A DNA stretch of 64,000 nucleotides from assembly GCF_000235625.1 (NCBI RefSeq), contig NZ_AGTR01000014.1:62001-126000 (forward strand). Reading direction: 5' to 3'. The notes under the pieces are model-generated. The model did no database searches. It saw only the letters and a list, made by a program, of their open reading frames with translations, and was not told the DNA's origin. The stretch is from Marinobacter manganoxydans MnI7-9 (GTDB lineage Bacteria; Pseudomonadota; Gammaproteobacteria; Pseudomonadales; Oleiphilaceae). The position numbers and the translations under genes are program-made. Shown in pieces: positions 36,937 through 47,493 of this stretch; within the stretch, counting starts at the first letter, position 1; every line of letters starts with the position of its first letter.

Positions 36937-37568
36937 GATTCCGATAAAAAGCCCGGGCCGAAAGGTCCGGGCTTTTTGTTTTTGCGGACTATGCAAAATC
37001 GACACAGCAAACCGAAGCAGCAGCCGGCAAGCACTCCGAAGGTGTGGGCGTCTGCAACAACCCTTTGATCTGTCATGGCCATCAAGGTCAATGGTCCGTA
37101 GAGACTGTCCTGTGCAGCCTTGAGCAAAACCAGGGCAAGCACAAGGGTCAGTGGTGATTTAAACTCACTGATCTTGACTACTAACCCGAGAGACAGCATT
37201 CCATAGAGCAAACCAGATAGTCCGACGTACCAATCAACCTCTTTCGCAACTACCTTCAAACCCACCGTGATTGAAACGGACAATAGAACGATCAATAGTA
37301 ACCACTGGTCCGTGTTGAGTGCCCTCCCAACAAGCGACCACAGTAACCAGAGTCCGGAGAGATTCAACAAGAGGTGCGACCAGTCAAGGTGGACGAAATG
37401 GGCCGATACCAATCGCCAGACCTCGCCACTCTGATGGAAATCATTCCGGTATTGTAAAAAAGAAGAGGCTTCAGGCTGAAATACGGCAACAATGAGCGCA
37501 ATTACGCTCATTGTTGCCGGGATCCCGTAGTTGTGTCGGTTCTCGCCGAAAACCCTGTTACCGGCCAC
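36915..37568 (-). CDS. Rhombosortase (GlyGly-CTERM-processing rhomboid-like protease)
   Basis: 217 residues from a GTG at 37568 with GAGGGA upstream (an internal ATG at residue 20 is an alternative start). Six or so hydrophobic segments; WRLVSAHFVHLDWSHLLLNL is the rhomboid-like entry, S118 in YVGLSGLLYGM and H175 in VADAHTFGVLAG form the serine-histidine dyad. Rhombosortases cut GlyGly-CTERM proteins at the glycine motif and prepare them for release or attachment at the surface. The gene overlaps the GlyGly-CTERM gene by 11 nt. The last 20 or so hydrophilic residues are encoded by DNA that on the other strand is the tRNA-Pro terminator and tRNA 3' end. Confidence 0.9.
36946..36983 (+). terminator. 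Intrinsic terminator of tRNA-Pro
   Basis: AGCCCGGGCC pairs with GGTCCGGGCT around GAAA (one G-T pair), followed by TTTTTGTTTTT. It begins ten bases after the tRNA. It lies inside the last codons of the opposite-strand rhombosortase frame. Confidence 0.9.
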
Positions 37569-39777
37569 TATTCCCTCGGCGAAGACGACTGCGATAGATC
37601 AAGCCCGCCGACAAGGCTACCAATAACAACAAGAAGGGATCGAAACGGCCTCCACCGCCACCACCACTGGCCGTACTGCTCTCAGTCTCGCCCTGGATGC
37701 CACCGGGGTCCTTTATGCGTTGATTGGCAAGGCCGTCTGCATCGTTCGGACCACCATCTTCAATTAATAACATTGCGCACCAGTCACCCTGGTTCAGGCC
37801 AGGCCTGTAATCGCCGGATTTAGGTGGAGGACAGAAGCCCTCTTCACCGGGAGCCGAATAAACCGCATTCCTGTCATTTTCGATAAACGCATTCCAGGCC
37901 ATCGTCTCTGCCGAATATTTTCTGTAGACAGCACGTTTTGGAATGACTGCAAGCTGCGGTAAGACGACATAAGCCGAGTCGGATGGTTGCGCCAGACCAC
38001 TCACCGTAAAATCGAAAATGCCGCCCGGGAACTGCTCCGAACGTTGGCCCTCCTCCAGTGGGGGCAATGAGAACGCCAGAGCAACGTCATCTACATCCAC
38101 GATGGCGCTGTTCTTTTTCGACGATAGCGCGGTATAGCCGAGCGAAAGTTTCAGGCCCGGCTCTGTTTCGATCAGGTATTCATCGCTCGCAGAAGCCATG
38201 GCGCGGATCAGGTTTTCCGGTTCCAGGTCATCAAGATAATTGGGGATGCCATCGCCGTCAGTGTCAACGAAGCCTTCAATATCGTCAGTGATGCCATCAC
38301 CATCCGAATCCAGCGACGTGAGCAAAGGGGCTTCGCTCAGCACCGCTATCACTACATCATTACGGCTCTCTGCAAGCGAGCTGTCTCTGACGCTTACGGC
38401 AGCGGTGTAGAACCCGGGCGACAGGTTACCCGGATCAAATACGAACTGGCCGTCAGAACTGTCGCCGTCCGTCTCTAGCAACTGACTGTCACTGAAGGAC
38501 CAGTCATAGCTATGGCTATCACCGGGATCCGGATCGCTGACCAGGGCATTCACGGTGACGGGGCCTTCATCTGTAACCACCAGCCGAGTCTGGCCCTGCC
38601 CCTGATCGGCAACCATCTCTACGGTAGGAGCGATGTTCTGGTCACTTATTTGTGCCGTGTAGACGGTTTTCTCGCCAAGCACTACGTTAACCGAGGCACC
38701 CATGGTCACTACGATGGTTTCCTGGGTCTCACCGCCATCAGCGTCATCGATCACCTGAAAGTTAACACTGCCCCGAAGCCCGCTCTGTATCAGAATCTCT
38801 CCATTGGCAAGGGTATGGTCCACTCCGCCGCCGACTGCCGTGCCAGCGACCGTGTAGGGAATCGAAACGGGATAGATCGCGGCCGGTCCGTTCAGCTCGG
38901 CAACCAATTCCACACTGCTGCCCTCAGCCACCACCGCATCGGTATGGAAGTTGACGATAGGTTTGACAATCACGAGCTGGGTCTCTGTCGCCACATTCCC
39001 GGATTTGTCACTGGCTTTCCATTCCACAAAATGGGCACCAGGAGGCATTTGTGGTCTGGCATCGTTAGTCGCTGTGATGGCGCCATCCAGAGCATCGAAG
39101 GCGGTCGCTTCACCAAGATCGACCCGGGTGAATAGACCGGTAGCTGGAACCTCGATATCGCTGGGCGGAATCAGCAGAGGTGGTTCATCATCTGCGTTGA
39201 GATCCCGACCCGCCAGGTACTCGTCCAGGTTGTTAACACCGTCGCCGTCTGCATCAAGAAATGCGTCGGATGGATCAAAAGGGTTCAGTCCGGCGGCGAC
39301 TTCCGCTACGTCTGAAATACCATCCCCATCACTGTCCTGACTGTTGGGATCGGGGCCATCAATAATATCGACGCCTCTCAGAGCGAGGTTCAACTCCACC
39401 GACGTGCCCCGGTCATCTACCACAACCTCTGTAGCGGCAGACCGTGAAGTACCCATCTGATAACGAACCGTAAGCACATCGCCCTTGCGCAGAAAGCCGT
39501 CGCGCCGTTCATCAATTACGTCCAGTGGCACCGAAAGCACATAGCGATCCTGTGCCGCAGGATCCTCGCCCATGACGTAGCGATCAATGATCTGCCCCTG
39601 GTACTCAAGAAGCAGGGACACATTCGTGTCAGCCGCCGTCACTAGAGTGCCATCGACGGTCACGGTTCCGTAGAGAAGATTGTCAGGCTCGGGGATCGCT
39701 GCCATCGCAGAGTGGGCAACCAACATCATTGGCACAAGACCTGACGATACAGCCCTGAAAACACTTGTATTTTTCAT
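37558..39777 (-). CDS. Multidomain surface protein with choice-of-anchor U and GlyGly-CTERM sorting signal
   Basis: 739 residues from the ATG at 39777 (MKNTSVFRAVSSGLV), with AAGGTG upstream; the open frame upstream is not coding. Signal peptide to about residue 26. In order: a beta domain (27-140); calcium-binding thrombospondin type 3-like repeats (143-192, DSDGDGISDVAEVAAGLNPF); an HYR-like domain (205-272); a Calx-beta-like domain (275-380); a PKD-like domain (384-480); two more DGDG repeats (488-516); a choice-of-anchor U-type region ending GGPNDADGLANQRI; then SGGGGGGRFDPF, one membrane helix and RSRLRR. That end is the GlyGly-CTERM signal recognised by rhombosortase, encoded next door. 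GlyGly-CTERM proteins usually leave by type II secretion. Adhesive or structural, not obviously enzymatic. Confidence 0.88.
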   Translation of the reverse strand: MKNTSVFRAVSSGLVPMMLVAHSAMAAIPEPDNLLYGTVTVDGTLVTAADTNVSLLLEYQGQIIDRYVMGEDPAAQDRYVLSVPLDVIDERRDGFLRKGDVLTVRYQMGTSRSAATEVVVDDRGTSVELNLALRGVDIIDGPDPNSQDSDGDGISDVAEVAAGLNPFDPSDAFLDADGDGVNNLDEYLAGRDLNADDEPPLLIPPSDIEVPATGLFTRVDLGEATAFDALDGAITATNDARPQMPPGAHFVEWKASDKSGNVATETQLVIVKPIVNFHTDAVVAEGSSVELVAELNGPAAIYPVSIPYTVAGTAVGGGVDHTLANGEILIQSGLRGSVNFQVIDDADGGETQETIVVTMGASVNVVLGEKTVYTAQISDQNIAPTVEMVADQGQGQTRLVVTDEGPVTVNALVSDPDPGDSHSYDWSFSDSQLLETDGDSSDGQFVFDPGNLSPGFYTAAVSVRDSSLAESRNDVVIAVLSEAPLLTSLDSDGDGITDDIEGFVDTDGDGIPNYLDDLEPENLIRAMASASDEYLIETEPGLKLSLGYTALSSKKNSAIVDVDDVALAFSLPPLEEGQRSEQFPGGIFDFTVSGLAQPSDSAYVVLPQLAVIPKRAVYRKYSAETMAWNAFIENDRNAVYSAPGEEGFCPPPKSGDYRPGLNQGDWCAMLLIEDGGPNDADGLANQRIKDPGGIQGETESSTASGGGGGGRFDPFLLLLVALSAGLIYRSRLRRGNSGR

Positions 39778-39787
39778 GCTGATCACC

Positions 39788-42700
39788 TTAGTTCCCTGAG
39801 TAGCCGTAAGTCTGGAAGTGCAACTTGATGTCTGAAATACCGTTGCCATCACGCGTGCCTTCCGGTGTGAGCTGTCCATGAATCAGACGATCCAGGCCTT
39901 CATCAGGCAGGTAATTGAGGGTGCCTCCCGGAATCACCAGCATCCAGTCCGTATTCCAGACCGACCGTCCCACCAGGCGAGTATCACTGGCAGTCTGGGC
40001 GGGATCGTATTCGCCACTGTCGTGGTAGGCCCGGTAGCTTGAGGACCGGCGGATATCCGCATAAGTGCCACTGAGGGAGTCATTGATCGGAATCCACTCG
40101 GGATTGGTCAGATCCGATGCGCCGATCGGGAAGGGTTCAGGCAACCGTTGGTCTACAACCCGCCATTCCCGGGTCGCAAGCGTGTCGCCAGTGGGCGAGC
40201 GCATAATATCCATACCCACGGGAAGCAGGTAGACACGAGGCGTATTGGACAAGCCGGTTTCGTTGTAGCCTTCGAACCAGGTGCCTACGGCCCGCACTTT
40301 GGTCGCGAAATTCGTTGGATCATAGGCGCTGTCGCCTGCCCCCAGTTCCCGACCGAAGAAGTTGAGCCCGAAATTCACGGTTGTCGGGAAGCGAATCACC
40401 AGGCCTGGCTGGGGCCCCGCACTCTCCGGGGCAAAGGGCCTGGCATAGCGACGGAACTCGGGAATATCCCAAAGGTTATCAACCCGGCTCTCTTCGAGCT
40501 TTTGACGCCATTCCTGATTGGTCTCCAACCTGACCAGCTCACTGTTCGGATCGTCGGGGTCAAGACGCTTGCGGAATAACTCATAGCGCAGCGAGAACCG
40601 GTTGGTTTCCACCTGAGGGTTGTTGAATCCCAATTGGCCACGGTAGACATCGAAGTTCTGGGTCAGTCGTGCCAGAACATCTGCAAGGCCGGGCGTGCCG
40701 GCAATAGGCACACCATCAATAACCTGCCCTAGTCCGCGCTGCCGTACGATATCCGCCAGGAACTTGCGGCCTGAACCAGCATCATCACCGAGCAGATTGG
40801 TTTCGTAATCATAGGCGGTTGCTGCCAGGTAGACATAGCGAGCCGCCAGATCAAACTGGGCACGGTATTTCTGCAGGGCATCGTTGCGGAAGATCCGGAA
40901 CGTGAGGTCGCTGTAACGGTTGGCCTGAACATCACCAGCGGTAAATACCCTGAACGAGCGGCGCTCTTCCAGCAGGCGCTGACCCTCAGCGAGGACTTCG
41001 TAATAGCTGCCCAAGCTCTGGTTTACCACCTCGGCCTGGGTAAACAACTCAAGCCTTAATAACGCTTCTTCCCGCCAGAGTTGTTCCAGCTCTTTGATCC
41101 GTTCCTGAACAGCAACGTTTAGGGTATCTCTGGATAACTTAATGTCCGTCTGTAATTCCACAGCCTCCTTGGCCACATCAATACTTGCCTCTGCAATCTC
41201 AGCGGCGCCGGCTGCGGCGTAAAAAGGGGTCGTGGATACCAAAGCCATTGCGCCTATAGCACCTCTGACGCCACTCAGAGCATCGTTGGAAAAACCGATT
41301 ACTTGAGGCAAAGCATTTTCTACGGAATCCGCCGCATCTTTCAGAGCTTCAGCACTTTGAGTGGCGACAATGTTGGCCGATTTTGCGGCGATAAGACCCG
41401 CATTCAAATCGTAGGTATTATTTGCCCTTTCATTTAGAATGCGTATTTCGTCCATATTTAGCTGATATTCTGCTTTTATCAGGTCTGCCGCGTCAGTAAC
41501 TTCAAGCAACAGATTTTCATGCTCTTTTGCCGCCCTTTGGAGCTGGGCCTGAGCTTGAATGAAATCAGAAACGGCATGCTGAAGACGGCCGGGTGCCCTG
41601 CGCTTACCCCAGCTCTGCGGGGCAACGAATTTCCAGTCAGCACCTCTGGCCACGGGATAATCAACTTCAAGAGTGTCGCTCACCCAATCATAAGCAGCGC
41701 CCAGGTCGCTGGGGAATGCAAAACCCTCTGTCCCGCCTAGGGAGATTGCTGAGTAAAACCCTGTAAATGAGCCGTCAGGAGGAGGCAAGTCTCCAGTTAA
41801 TTCAGAACTAACATACATGTAGTGATAGATATCCGGCCCGTTATAACCGGACGGATAGGTTTTACCTCCACCAACATCACCGGCGTACGGGTACCCAAAT
41901 ATTTCAATCAGGCGATTCCGGTAATCTCTCTCTTGCTGAATCACTGAATTATTCAGCTCGTCCGCGTCGTCTTGCACCGAGCGAACAGACTGCGTTTGCT
42001 GGTTAGCAAAGTTGAAGACCTCTACGGCGTTATCCAGAGCAATCTGTGCCCGTTGCGCTATCTGGTCAAAATGGCTTTCTCCCTGAATACCCGAGCCGAC
42101 CTCAAGAAAGTTCGGATCAATATCGAAAGGCACAACGCCCTTGGCCAAACCCAAAGGATTCAACCCGGCGTCGGCCTGGTCGAGCTGTGCCTGGACTGCC
42201 CCATATTGATCTACAATCTGAGAGAGCTCCACGACGGTTGTGCGGTCAACCTTTTCGATCCCCTGGTTGAGCTCGTCCACCGCCGGGAGAATGGCGTTGG
42301 CGGTCAGCCAGTCAAAATACGCACCCTGCCCGGCACGACGACCCCAACCATCCAGCCCCCAGGCCCGATCACTCTTATCTGCAGTGTCCTTGTAGCCCTG
42401 CCATTGTCCGGACGGTGCCTCCACATATTTCTCGCGGTATGTGAGATTAATAATCTCCGAGCCAGCTTTTGCTTTGGCGGCGGCGGCTTGAGCAAACTTT
42501 CGCTCGTCCAGGTAGTCCACCTCGATTGGCACGCCCGCCACCAGGACAGACTCGGCTCTGGGTTTCCAGGTGAAGTTTGGTTCCTGCAACAGGACGTACC
42601 GACTCTTAACGGAGCTTAGGTAATGCCCCCATGCATCCCCATGTCCTTGCGGGTAGAGAGCCCGGGCATCAGTCTCCGTAATAAATCCGTCCTTGTTCTG

Positions 42701-45700
42701 ATCGGTTATCCGGTAATTCTGCACGTAAGCGACTTCGCCGTTGCCCTGGGTAAAATTCCAGAACAAACGGTTATTTACGGGATACCCGGAAACACCGGCA
42801 CGGCTATCATCCCGCCCGCGCAATAACACAAGCTCTTCCTCCAAAGGCGATTGGAGTTGATTCTTGAATGCAAACAGCGAGGAAGCGACGCTGCCCAGTT
42901 CACTATCAGCTTCAAGCCCAATGGTCGGATCCTGGGCGTCGGCATAGGCTTCATTACCGAGGAGCATGTACAGGTCTGCGATTCGAGTCGCCACATTGAG
43001 CAACTGGGTATTCGCAGCGATATCATCGAATCCCGCGTTGATACTGAGGTCTTTGCCCCGTTCTAGCACGGTCTGATAGGCCTCAATGATTCCTACCCCA
43101 TTCACCACATCCGGGTCAGGGTTGAACGGAATAGGACCGGCATAGGGTTCGCCGGCCTGTGCGATCATGCTTGTCAGCGTATTCACTTCTGCTTCCCGGA
43201 AGTCGCTGACCCGCTGATCAAATGGATTCAGGCCCGCAATGACCCGCTTTATCCATCCTGTGGCAAGCATGCCTTTGGCCAGAACAGCCGGGTCGGAGGA
43301 TGGAGCGGCAGGGTCATAACTGGGATCTCCGGCCCATGCACTCGGGGTCACATCGTTGCCGTACTCTGCACCACCCAGGTTGGTATAACGGGTAATGAAC
43401 CAGTTATCACTCAGGGTAAGAAGGCCTGGGCCCTCAATGGTAATGTCGAGTGCACCGGGGCCGGAATCCGGGTGAATAATCCAGGGAGAGAGAGGATCGC
43501 CAGGTACCGGCGGTGAATCCGGTTGTCCGTTGGTATCAGGCTGGTAGTACCATTCGAAATCAACCAGATCCGGATCCCCGGCAAAATCGCCGCTGTGCCG
43601 CAGCGTAAGTGCCTCCTCAAAGATGTTATCGGAAGGCACAACCCAGATATTGCCCTGGTAGACGCCATTGCTATTATCCATCCGCAAAACCTGCAGACTG
43701 ACGGGCAATGAGCCAAGGCTGGGATCATTATTGAACGCGACTGTAACGTAGCCTTCGCCAGTCGGGCGCCCTGCTGTCAATGCCATGGGCGTGCCCAGTA
43801 AGGCCTGGGATTCGGCCACTGTGTTGTCTTCCACCTTTACGACGAACTGGGTTGGCGGCAGAACAAAGGCAGGATCATCGAGGCGATCATCCCGATTGTT
43901 GTTATCGGCATCAGCGAAATTGTCTGCGATTCCGTCTCCGTCCTCGTCAATGCCTTGCCCCAGGTATTGCGGCTGGACGCCGACCAGATATGCCTCATCT
44001 GGAGCATCCTGCGGATCACCGTCCAGATTGAGCCCGTTCGGATTTCGAGAGAGGTGATAAAGCTGGTTAACAGCATCAGAAAACGCCTGATCTGCTCCCG
44101 ACAGGGACAGAATTCGATCACGCTCCCGAGTCGTCATTATATTGGGGAGCAACTGAGGATCACCGATCTGGCTGTCATCGAACCAACCCCTGAAGCTAAG
44201 GGCTCTGTTGATCGGGTCGTAGCGGAGACGGGTTCGAATTACGAAGGGAAGATCACTGAAATAGGTGATTCCACCTTGCGAAAGGGTCGCAAGTTGACCA
44301 CTTAACGCCTCCAGCGGAACCGAACGATCGCTAATCGGATCCATCAGCTTCACGAGCGAATCCGAAGGCCCCGCACTCACGGTTTCCAGCGTTTCATCAT
44401 AGATGATCTGCGCAGCGGCCTGACCGTTGATCTGGGGAAGGAAGCATTTTTCTGTGGACGGGGACGAGCACGAAGCTTCTTTCGAAGAGAACAGAGTTTC
44501 GCCAGGCGCCATGACAGGGACCGCGTCCGGCCATTTAAACTCGTACCGAACGTTCACCGGCGTTCCTTCTACGGTACTTTCCGGAGCACCAACCAGTCGA
44601 TCCAGCCAGGGCACGCAGCTTGCCGGCTCCTGGTCGGATTCCCCGTCGTTGTCCAGGTCGTAGTAGAAACCATTCTGCAGCCTGTAGTAATACTGGGCCG
44701 TTACTTCTCCCTCTGCCCGCGCCCAGAAACTACCTTTATGGTCCTCCCAGCCGGCCTGATTTACATCCGTAATCAAAGACTGATCACAAACGCCGAACGC
44801 AAGAAAAGGCCGAGGTAATTGGAGAAGATTCCCGGCAGTGAGCGTGTAAAGTCCCTTGTCTACATATACAGGATTGTTTGCTGTCGGGCTGAAAGGGGCG
44901 TTCGGATTTCGCGCCTCGATACGATAAACCTGAAATGCCCAGCTCTGAGAGTTGGAATCCAGATATTTCAGAATCGTGTATGGCTCGGAGGCATATAGAG
45001 GGTTGTTGTCTGCCACAACAGCGTTCAGGTCATTACGTAATGCAAAAACAGTGTTATCGAGCAAAAGCGCATGTTCCTCATTGGCATTAAAGCCAGGAAG
45101 CTCGGGAACAGGCTGGTTATAGATTGAAGCATTGGTATAGTTTGCAGGCAATTCTCCTGAGCCTTGCTGATCCGCGATCACGATACTTTTGGCGTCACCC
45201 TGACTTGGACCAACCTGTGGCCATTCACAGGCATACCGAACCGGGGCATCACCCCAACTTTGACCCAAACCGTTCTGGCGATACCAGACTACCGCCATTG
45301 CATTGTCGATATTACTGCTCCTGTTCACCGGGAAGATCGGCCCGATGCCCGTTGTTCGGCTATGAAGGCTCGCATCATACCGGGCAGTTTCAAAAACAAC
45401 GTGGCCGTTTCGCGCAGGGTCTTCATGCAGATTACTGGTCAGTGGCGAGCCAATGCGGCAGTTGTTACTGTTCTGCAAAGAACCCGAATCATCCCAGGGC
45501 TTCGTATACACCACCTGAAATACCGGTGATTGGGTCTGGATGTCTACCTCTTCCTCAGGCGTATTGGTAGCCACGTAATGCAAGACGACATAATCAGACT
45601 GACTGCCAACTGGCTCTGACCGGATAAAATTACCGTCCGATACCAGGTCAAGGCTGCTCGGTGGATAGGCAACGCGAGCGAATCGCATGGGTAAATTCGG

Positions 45701-47482
45701 ATTGTTTGGTTGATGCACAGGCTCCAAAACGGCCTTTGTATCGGCGATATGGGTCTGGATAAGATCAACGGGCGGCAAAACAGGCTCGACGATAATCCTG
45801 GTGGTGTTTTTATCAGGGTTATCGGGGTCCAATTCGGTTGAAGTCCGCCATTGCAGCGTTAGCAAACCCGGAGGTTCGCCGATGATATACAGCGTGGAAT
45901 CGGCTGCACTCCAAAAGGTGTAATCTCCGGCGTCGGTGGCAACTTCACCATTGATGAGAACTGTTGGCGCTTCAACCAGTGCGTTGTCTGGAGGGGCAAT
46001 TCCTTGGCCAATGATTTGATCAACAGGTATTAACCAGTTACCGCCTGCTGCATCCAACAGACCGAGAAAAACATCTTCTGGACCCGAGACGGGACTAGTC
46101 GGTGCTTCAGTAGGAAAACCCGAAGATACCAGTTCCTCTGATGCGAAAACCGCAGAACCTGTCAGCGCGGAAGCAACTGACAGGGTAACGCCATTATCAC
46201 TCAGAGCTACCCTGGAATTGAGGCTATCGGTTGTAACATCATAATGACCGATCGGTCGTGATATCGAGTTGACCCACTGCCAGGTTTCATCCGGCCCCAG
46301 TTTAGCCACGAATATTGAAGGTTGTATCGCTTCAGCCAACGGGCCGTATCCGATAAGACTGGGGGTTCCAGTATAAATTCCCGAGTAATAGACATTACCC
46401 GAGTCGTCAGACTCAATCGAAACACCCTGATCTCCGTATGAGCCATAATAAATGTCCGCGAAGCTTCCGGTTTCAAATCCCTGCTCTGATACCGTCACTC
46501 CTGTAGCTGCACTGATCCGACGGACACGTTTGGACGCATGATAGACGTCCGTATCAGTAACAGTGATGTCCGTTTGTGTTTGCAGTGAGCCCGGTCCATC
46601 CCAAACCCATCGGCAGTCCAGCGAATAGGTAGTGGTGCTCTGAGGGTCGTTGGGATCGGCGTTTTGTATAACCTCCTGAACTCGGGCAACTAGATTGCTT
46701 GCCGAGGTCGCGTTCCCGCACACAGAGGTAATACCGAATATACTGAAGTCAATGTATAGATCACTGGATCCATCACCACGGGGTTCTGCTATGATCTTGT
46801 TGGCCGAGATGAATTGAATGGCACCGGCGGTGCTTGTCACGCTGTCGACTGAGAGGCTCCATACCTCATCACCGCTGCTCCTCGATAAACGCGATAGCTT
46901 GAGAATGTCCTGGCTCTGGCGTTCTTGAGACGCCACGTAGATTCCGTTGCCACCTTTGGGAACGGTCAACTTTACGCCAACCTGATCGTAGCTTCTTGCC
47001 CAGTTCCAGCCGCCCGATGAATTGAGTTTTGCTATGAATGACTTGTTCGCGGCAATATCCACTCCGGCGATCGTTGCCGAACCAGCGGAATTAAGCCCTC
47101 CTGAGATGTAAACACTATCAGAGGCATCGATTTCCAGGCTTTCCGGGGAAATGATCGCAGCACTGTTAACAACTTTGGCCCAAACCAAATCGCCTTGGCT
47201 GGAATACTTTGCGACATACAGATTTTCCGCTGAATCACCAATAAATGTTTCGAGATTTCCCTCTGAATTAACAAACTCGATCGTGCCATTGAAAGAACCT
47301 AGCGTGACGCTGTTTCCTCTGGAATCAACTGCAATGTCATACAGGCGTTGCTGCCCACTTCCCCCGAACTGTGCCGGCCAATTGGCAAATACCGGACTCG
47401 CGAAAAGACATCCCAGCATTACAGCAATCAGGGAAAGCATCAAAGAACGTCGGAGCACGTAGTAATGGTGTTTGTTTTCCAT
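39788..47482 (-). CDS. Giant exported protein (2564 residues), function unknown
   Basis: Start at the ATG 47482 (MENKHHYYVLRRS), with GAGGA eight bases upstream; a GTG at 47497 has no such site. Signal peptide to about residue 33 (SPVFA). Residues 40-480 show repeats like DIAVDSRGNSVTLGSFNGT and IEIDASDSVYISGGLN, suggesting a beta-propeller of the SBBP type. A calcium-type DEDGDGIADNFADADNNN lies near 1180. From about 1600 to 2300 it is mostly helical, with a hydrophobic stretch near 2060-2095 (GAIGAMALVSTTPFYAAAGA) between coiled-coil-like segments. There is no GlyGly-CTERM, LPXTG or autotransporter end. I recognise no family for the whole. It sits 10 nt before the GlyGly-CTERM gene and directly after the 609-residue gene. 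Confidence 0.8.
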   Translation of the reverse strand: MENKHHYYVLRRSLMLSLIAVMLGCLFASPVFANWPAQFGGSGQQRLYDIAVDSRGNSVTLGSFNGTIEFVNSEGNLETFIGDSAENLYVAKYSSQGDLVWAKVVNSAAIISPESLEIDASDSVYISGGLNSAGSATIAGVDIAANKSFIAKLNSSGGWNWARSYDQVGVKLTVPKGGNGIYVASQERQSQDILKLSRLSRSSGDEVWSLSVDSVTSTAGAIQFISANKIIAEPRGDGSSDLYIDFSIFGITSVCGNATSASNLVARVQEVIQNADPNDPQSTTTYSLDCRWVWDGPGSLQTQTDITVTDTDVYHASKRVRRISAATGVTVSEQGFETGSFADIYYGSYGDQGVSIESDDSGNVYYSGIYTGTPSLIGYGPLAEAIQPSIFVAKLGPDETWQWVNSISRPIGHYDVTTDSLNSRVALSDNGVTLSVASALTGSAVFASEELVSSGFPTEAPTSPVSGPEDVFLGLLDAAGGNWLIPVDQIIGQGIAPPDNALVEAPTVLINGEVATDAGDYTFWSAADSTLYIIGEPPGLLTLQWRTSTELDPDNPDKNTTRIIVEPVLPPVDLIQTHIADTKAVLEPVHQPNNPNLPMRFARVAYPPSSLDLVSDGNFIRSEPVGSQSDYVVLHYVATNTPEEEVDIQTQSPVFQVVYTKPWDDSGSLQNSNNCRIGSPLTSNLHEDPARNGHVVFETARYDASLHSRTTGIGPIFPVNRSSNIDNAMAVVWYRQNGLGQSWGDAPVRYACEWPQVGPSQGDAKSIVIADQQGSGELPANYTNASIYNQPVPELPGFNANEEHALLLDNTVFALRNDLNAVVADNNPLYASEPYTILKYLDSNSQSWAFQVYRIEARNPNAPFSPTANNPVYVDKGLYTLTAGNLLQLPRPFLAFGVCDQSLITDVNQAGWEDHKGSFWARAEGEVTAQYYYRLQNGFYYDLDNDGESDQEPASCVPWLDRLVGAPESTVEGTPVNVRYEFKWPDAVPVMAPGETLFSSKEASCSSPSTEKCFLPQINGQAAAQIIYDETLETVSAGPSDSLVKLMDPISDRSVPLEALSGQLATLSQGGITYFSDLPFVIRTRLRYDPINRALSFRGWFDDSQIGDPQLLPNIMTTRERDRILSLSGADQAFSDAVNQLYHLSRNPNGLNLDGDPQDAPDEAYLVGVQPQYLGQGIDEDGDGIADNFADADNNNRDDRLDDPAFVLPPTQFVVKVEDNTVAESQALLGTPMALTAGRPTGEGYVTVAFNNDPSLGSLPVSLQVLRMDNSNGVYQGNIWVVPSDNIFEEALTLRHSGDFAGDPDLVDFEWYYQPDTNGQPDSPPVPGDPLSPWIIHPDSGPGALDITIEGPGLLTLSDNWFITRYTNLGGAEYGNDVTPSAWAGDPSYDPAAPSSDPAVLAKGMLATGWIKRVIAGLNPFDQRVSDFREAEVNTLTSMIAQAGEPYAGPIPFNPDPDVVNGVGIIEAYQTVLERGKDLSINAGFDDIAANTQLLNVATRIADLYMLLGNEAYADAQDPTIGLEADSELGSVASSLFAFKNQLQSPLEEELVLLRGRDDSRAGVSGYPVNNRLFWNFTQGNGEVAYVQNYRITDQNKDGFITETDARALYPQGHGDAWGHYLSSVKSRYVLLQEPNFTWKPRAESVLVAGVPIEVDYLDERKFAQAAAAKAKAGSEIINLTYREKYVEAPSGQWQGYKDTADKSDRAWGLDGWGRRAGQGAYFDWLTANAILPAVDELNQGIEKVDRTTVVELSQIVDQYGAVQAQLDQADAGLNPLGLAKGVVPFDIDPNFLEVGSGIQGESHFDQIAQRAQIALDNAVEVFNFANQQTQSVRSVQDDADELNNSVIQQERDYRNRLIEIFGYPYAGDVGGGKTYPSGYNGPDIYHYMYVSSELTGDLPPPDGSFTGFYSAISLGGTEGFAFPSDLGAAYDWVSDTLEVDYPVARGADWKFVAPQSWGKRRAPGRLQHAVSDFIQAQAQLQRAAKEHENLLLEVTDAADLIKAEYQLNMDEIRILNERANNTYDLNAGLIAAKSANIVATQSAEALKDAADSVENALPQVIGFSNDALSGVRGAIGAMALVSTTPFYAAAGAAEIAEASIDVAKEAVELQTDIKLSRDTLNVAVQERIKELEQLWREEALLRLELFTQAEVVNQSLGSYYEVLAEGQRLLEERRSFRVFTAGDVQANRYSDLTFRIFRNDALQKYRAQFDLAARYVYLAATAYDYETNLLGDDAGSGRKFLADIVRQRGLGQVIDGVPIAGTPGLADVLARLTQNFDVYRGQLGFNNPQVETNRFSLRYELFRKRLDPDDPNSELVRLETNQEWRQKLEESRVDNLWDIPEFRRYARPFAPESAGPQPGLVIRFPTTVNFGLNFFGRELGAGDSAYDPTNFATKVRAVGTWFEGYNETGLSNTPRVYLLPVGMDIMRSPTGDTLATREWRVVDQRLPEPFPIGASDLTNPEWIPINDSLSGTYADIRRSSSYRAYHDSGEYDPAQTASDTRLVGRSVWNTDWMLVIPGGTLNYLPDEGLDRLIHGQLTPEGTRDGNGISDIKLHFQTYGYSGN

Positions 47483-47493
47483 GACCGAAGTCC

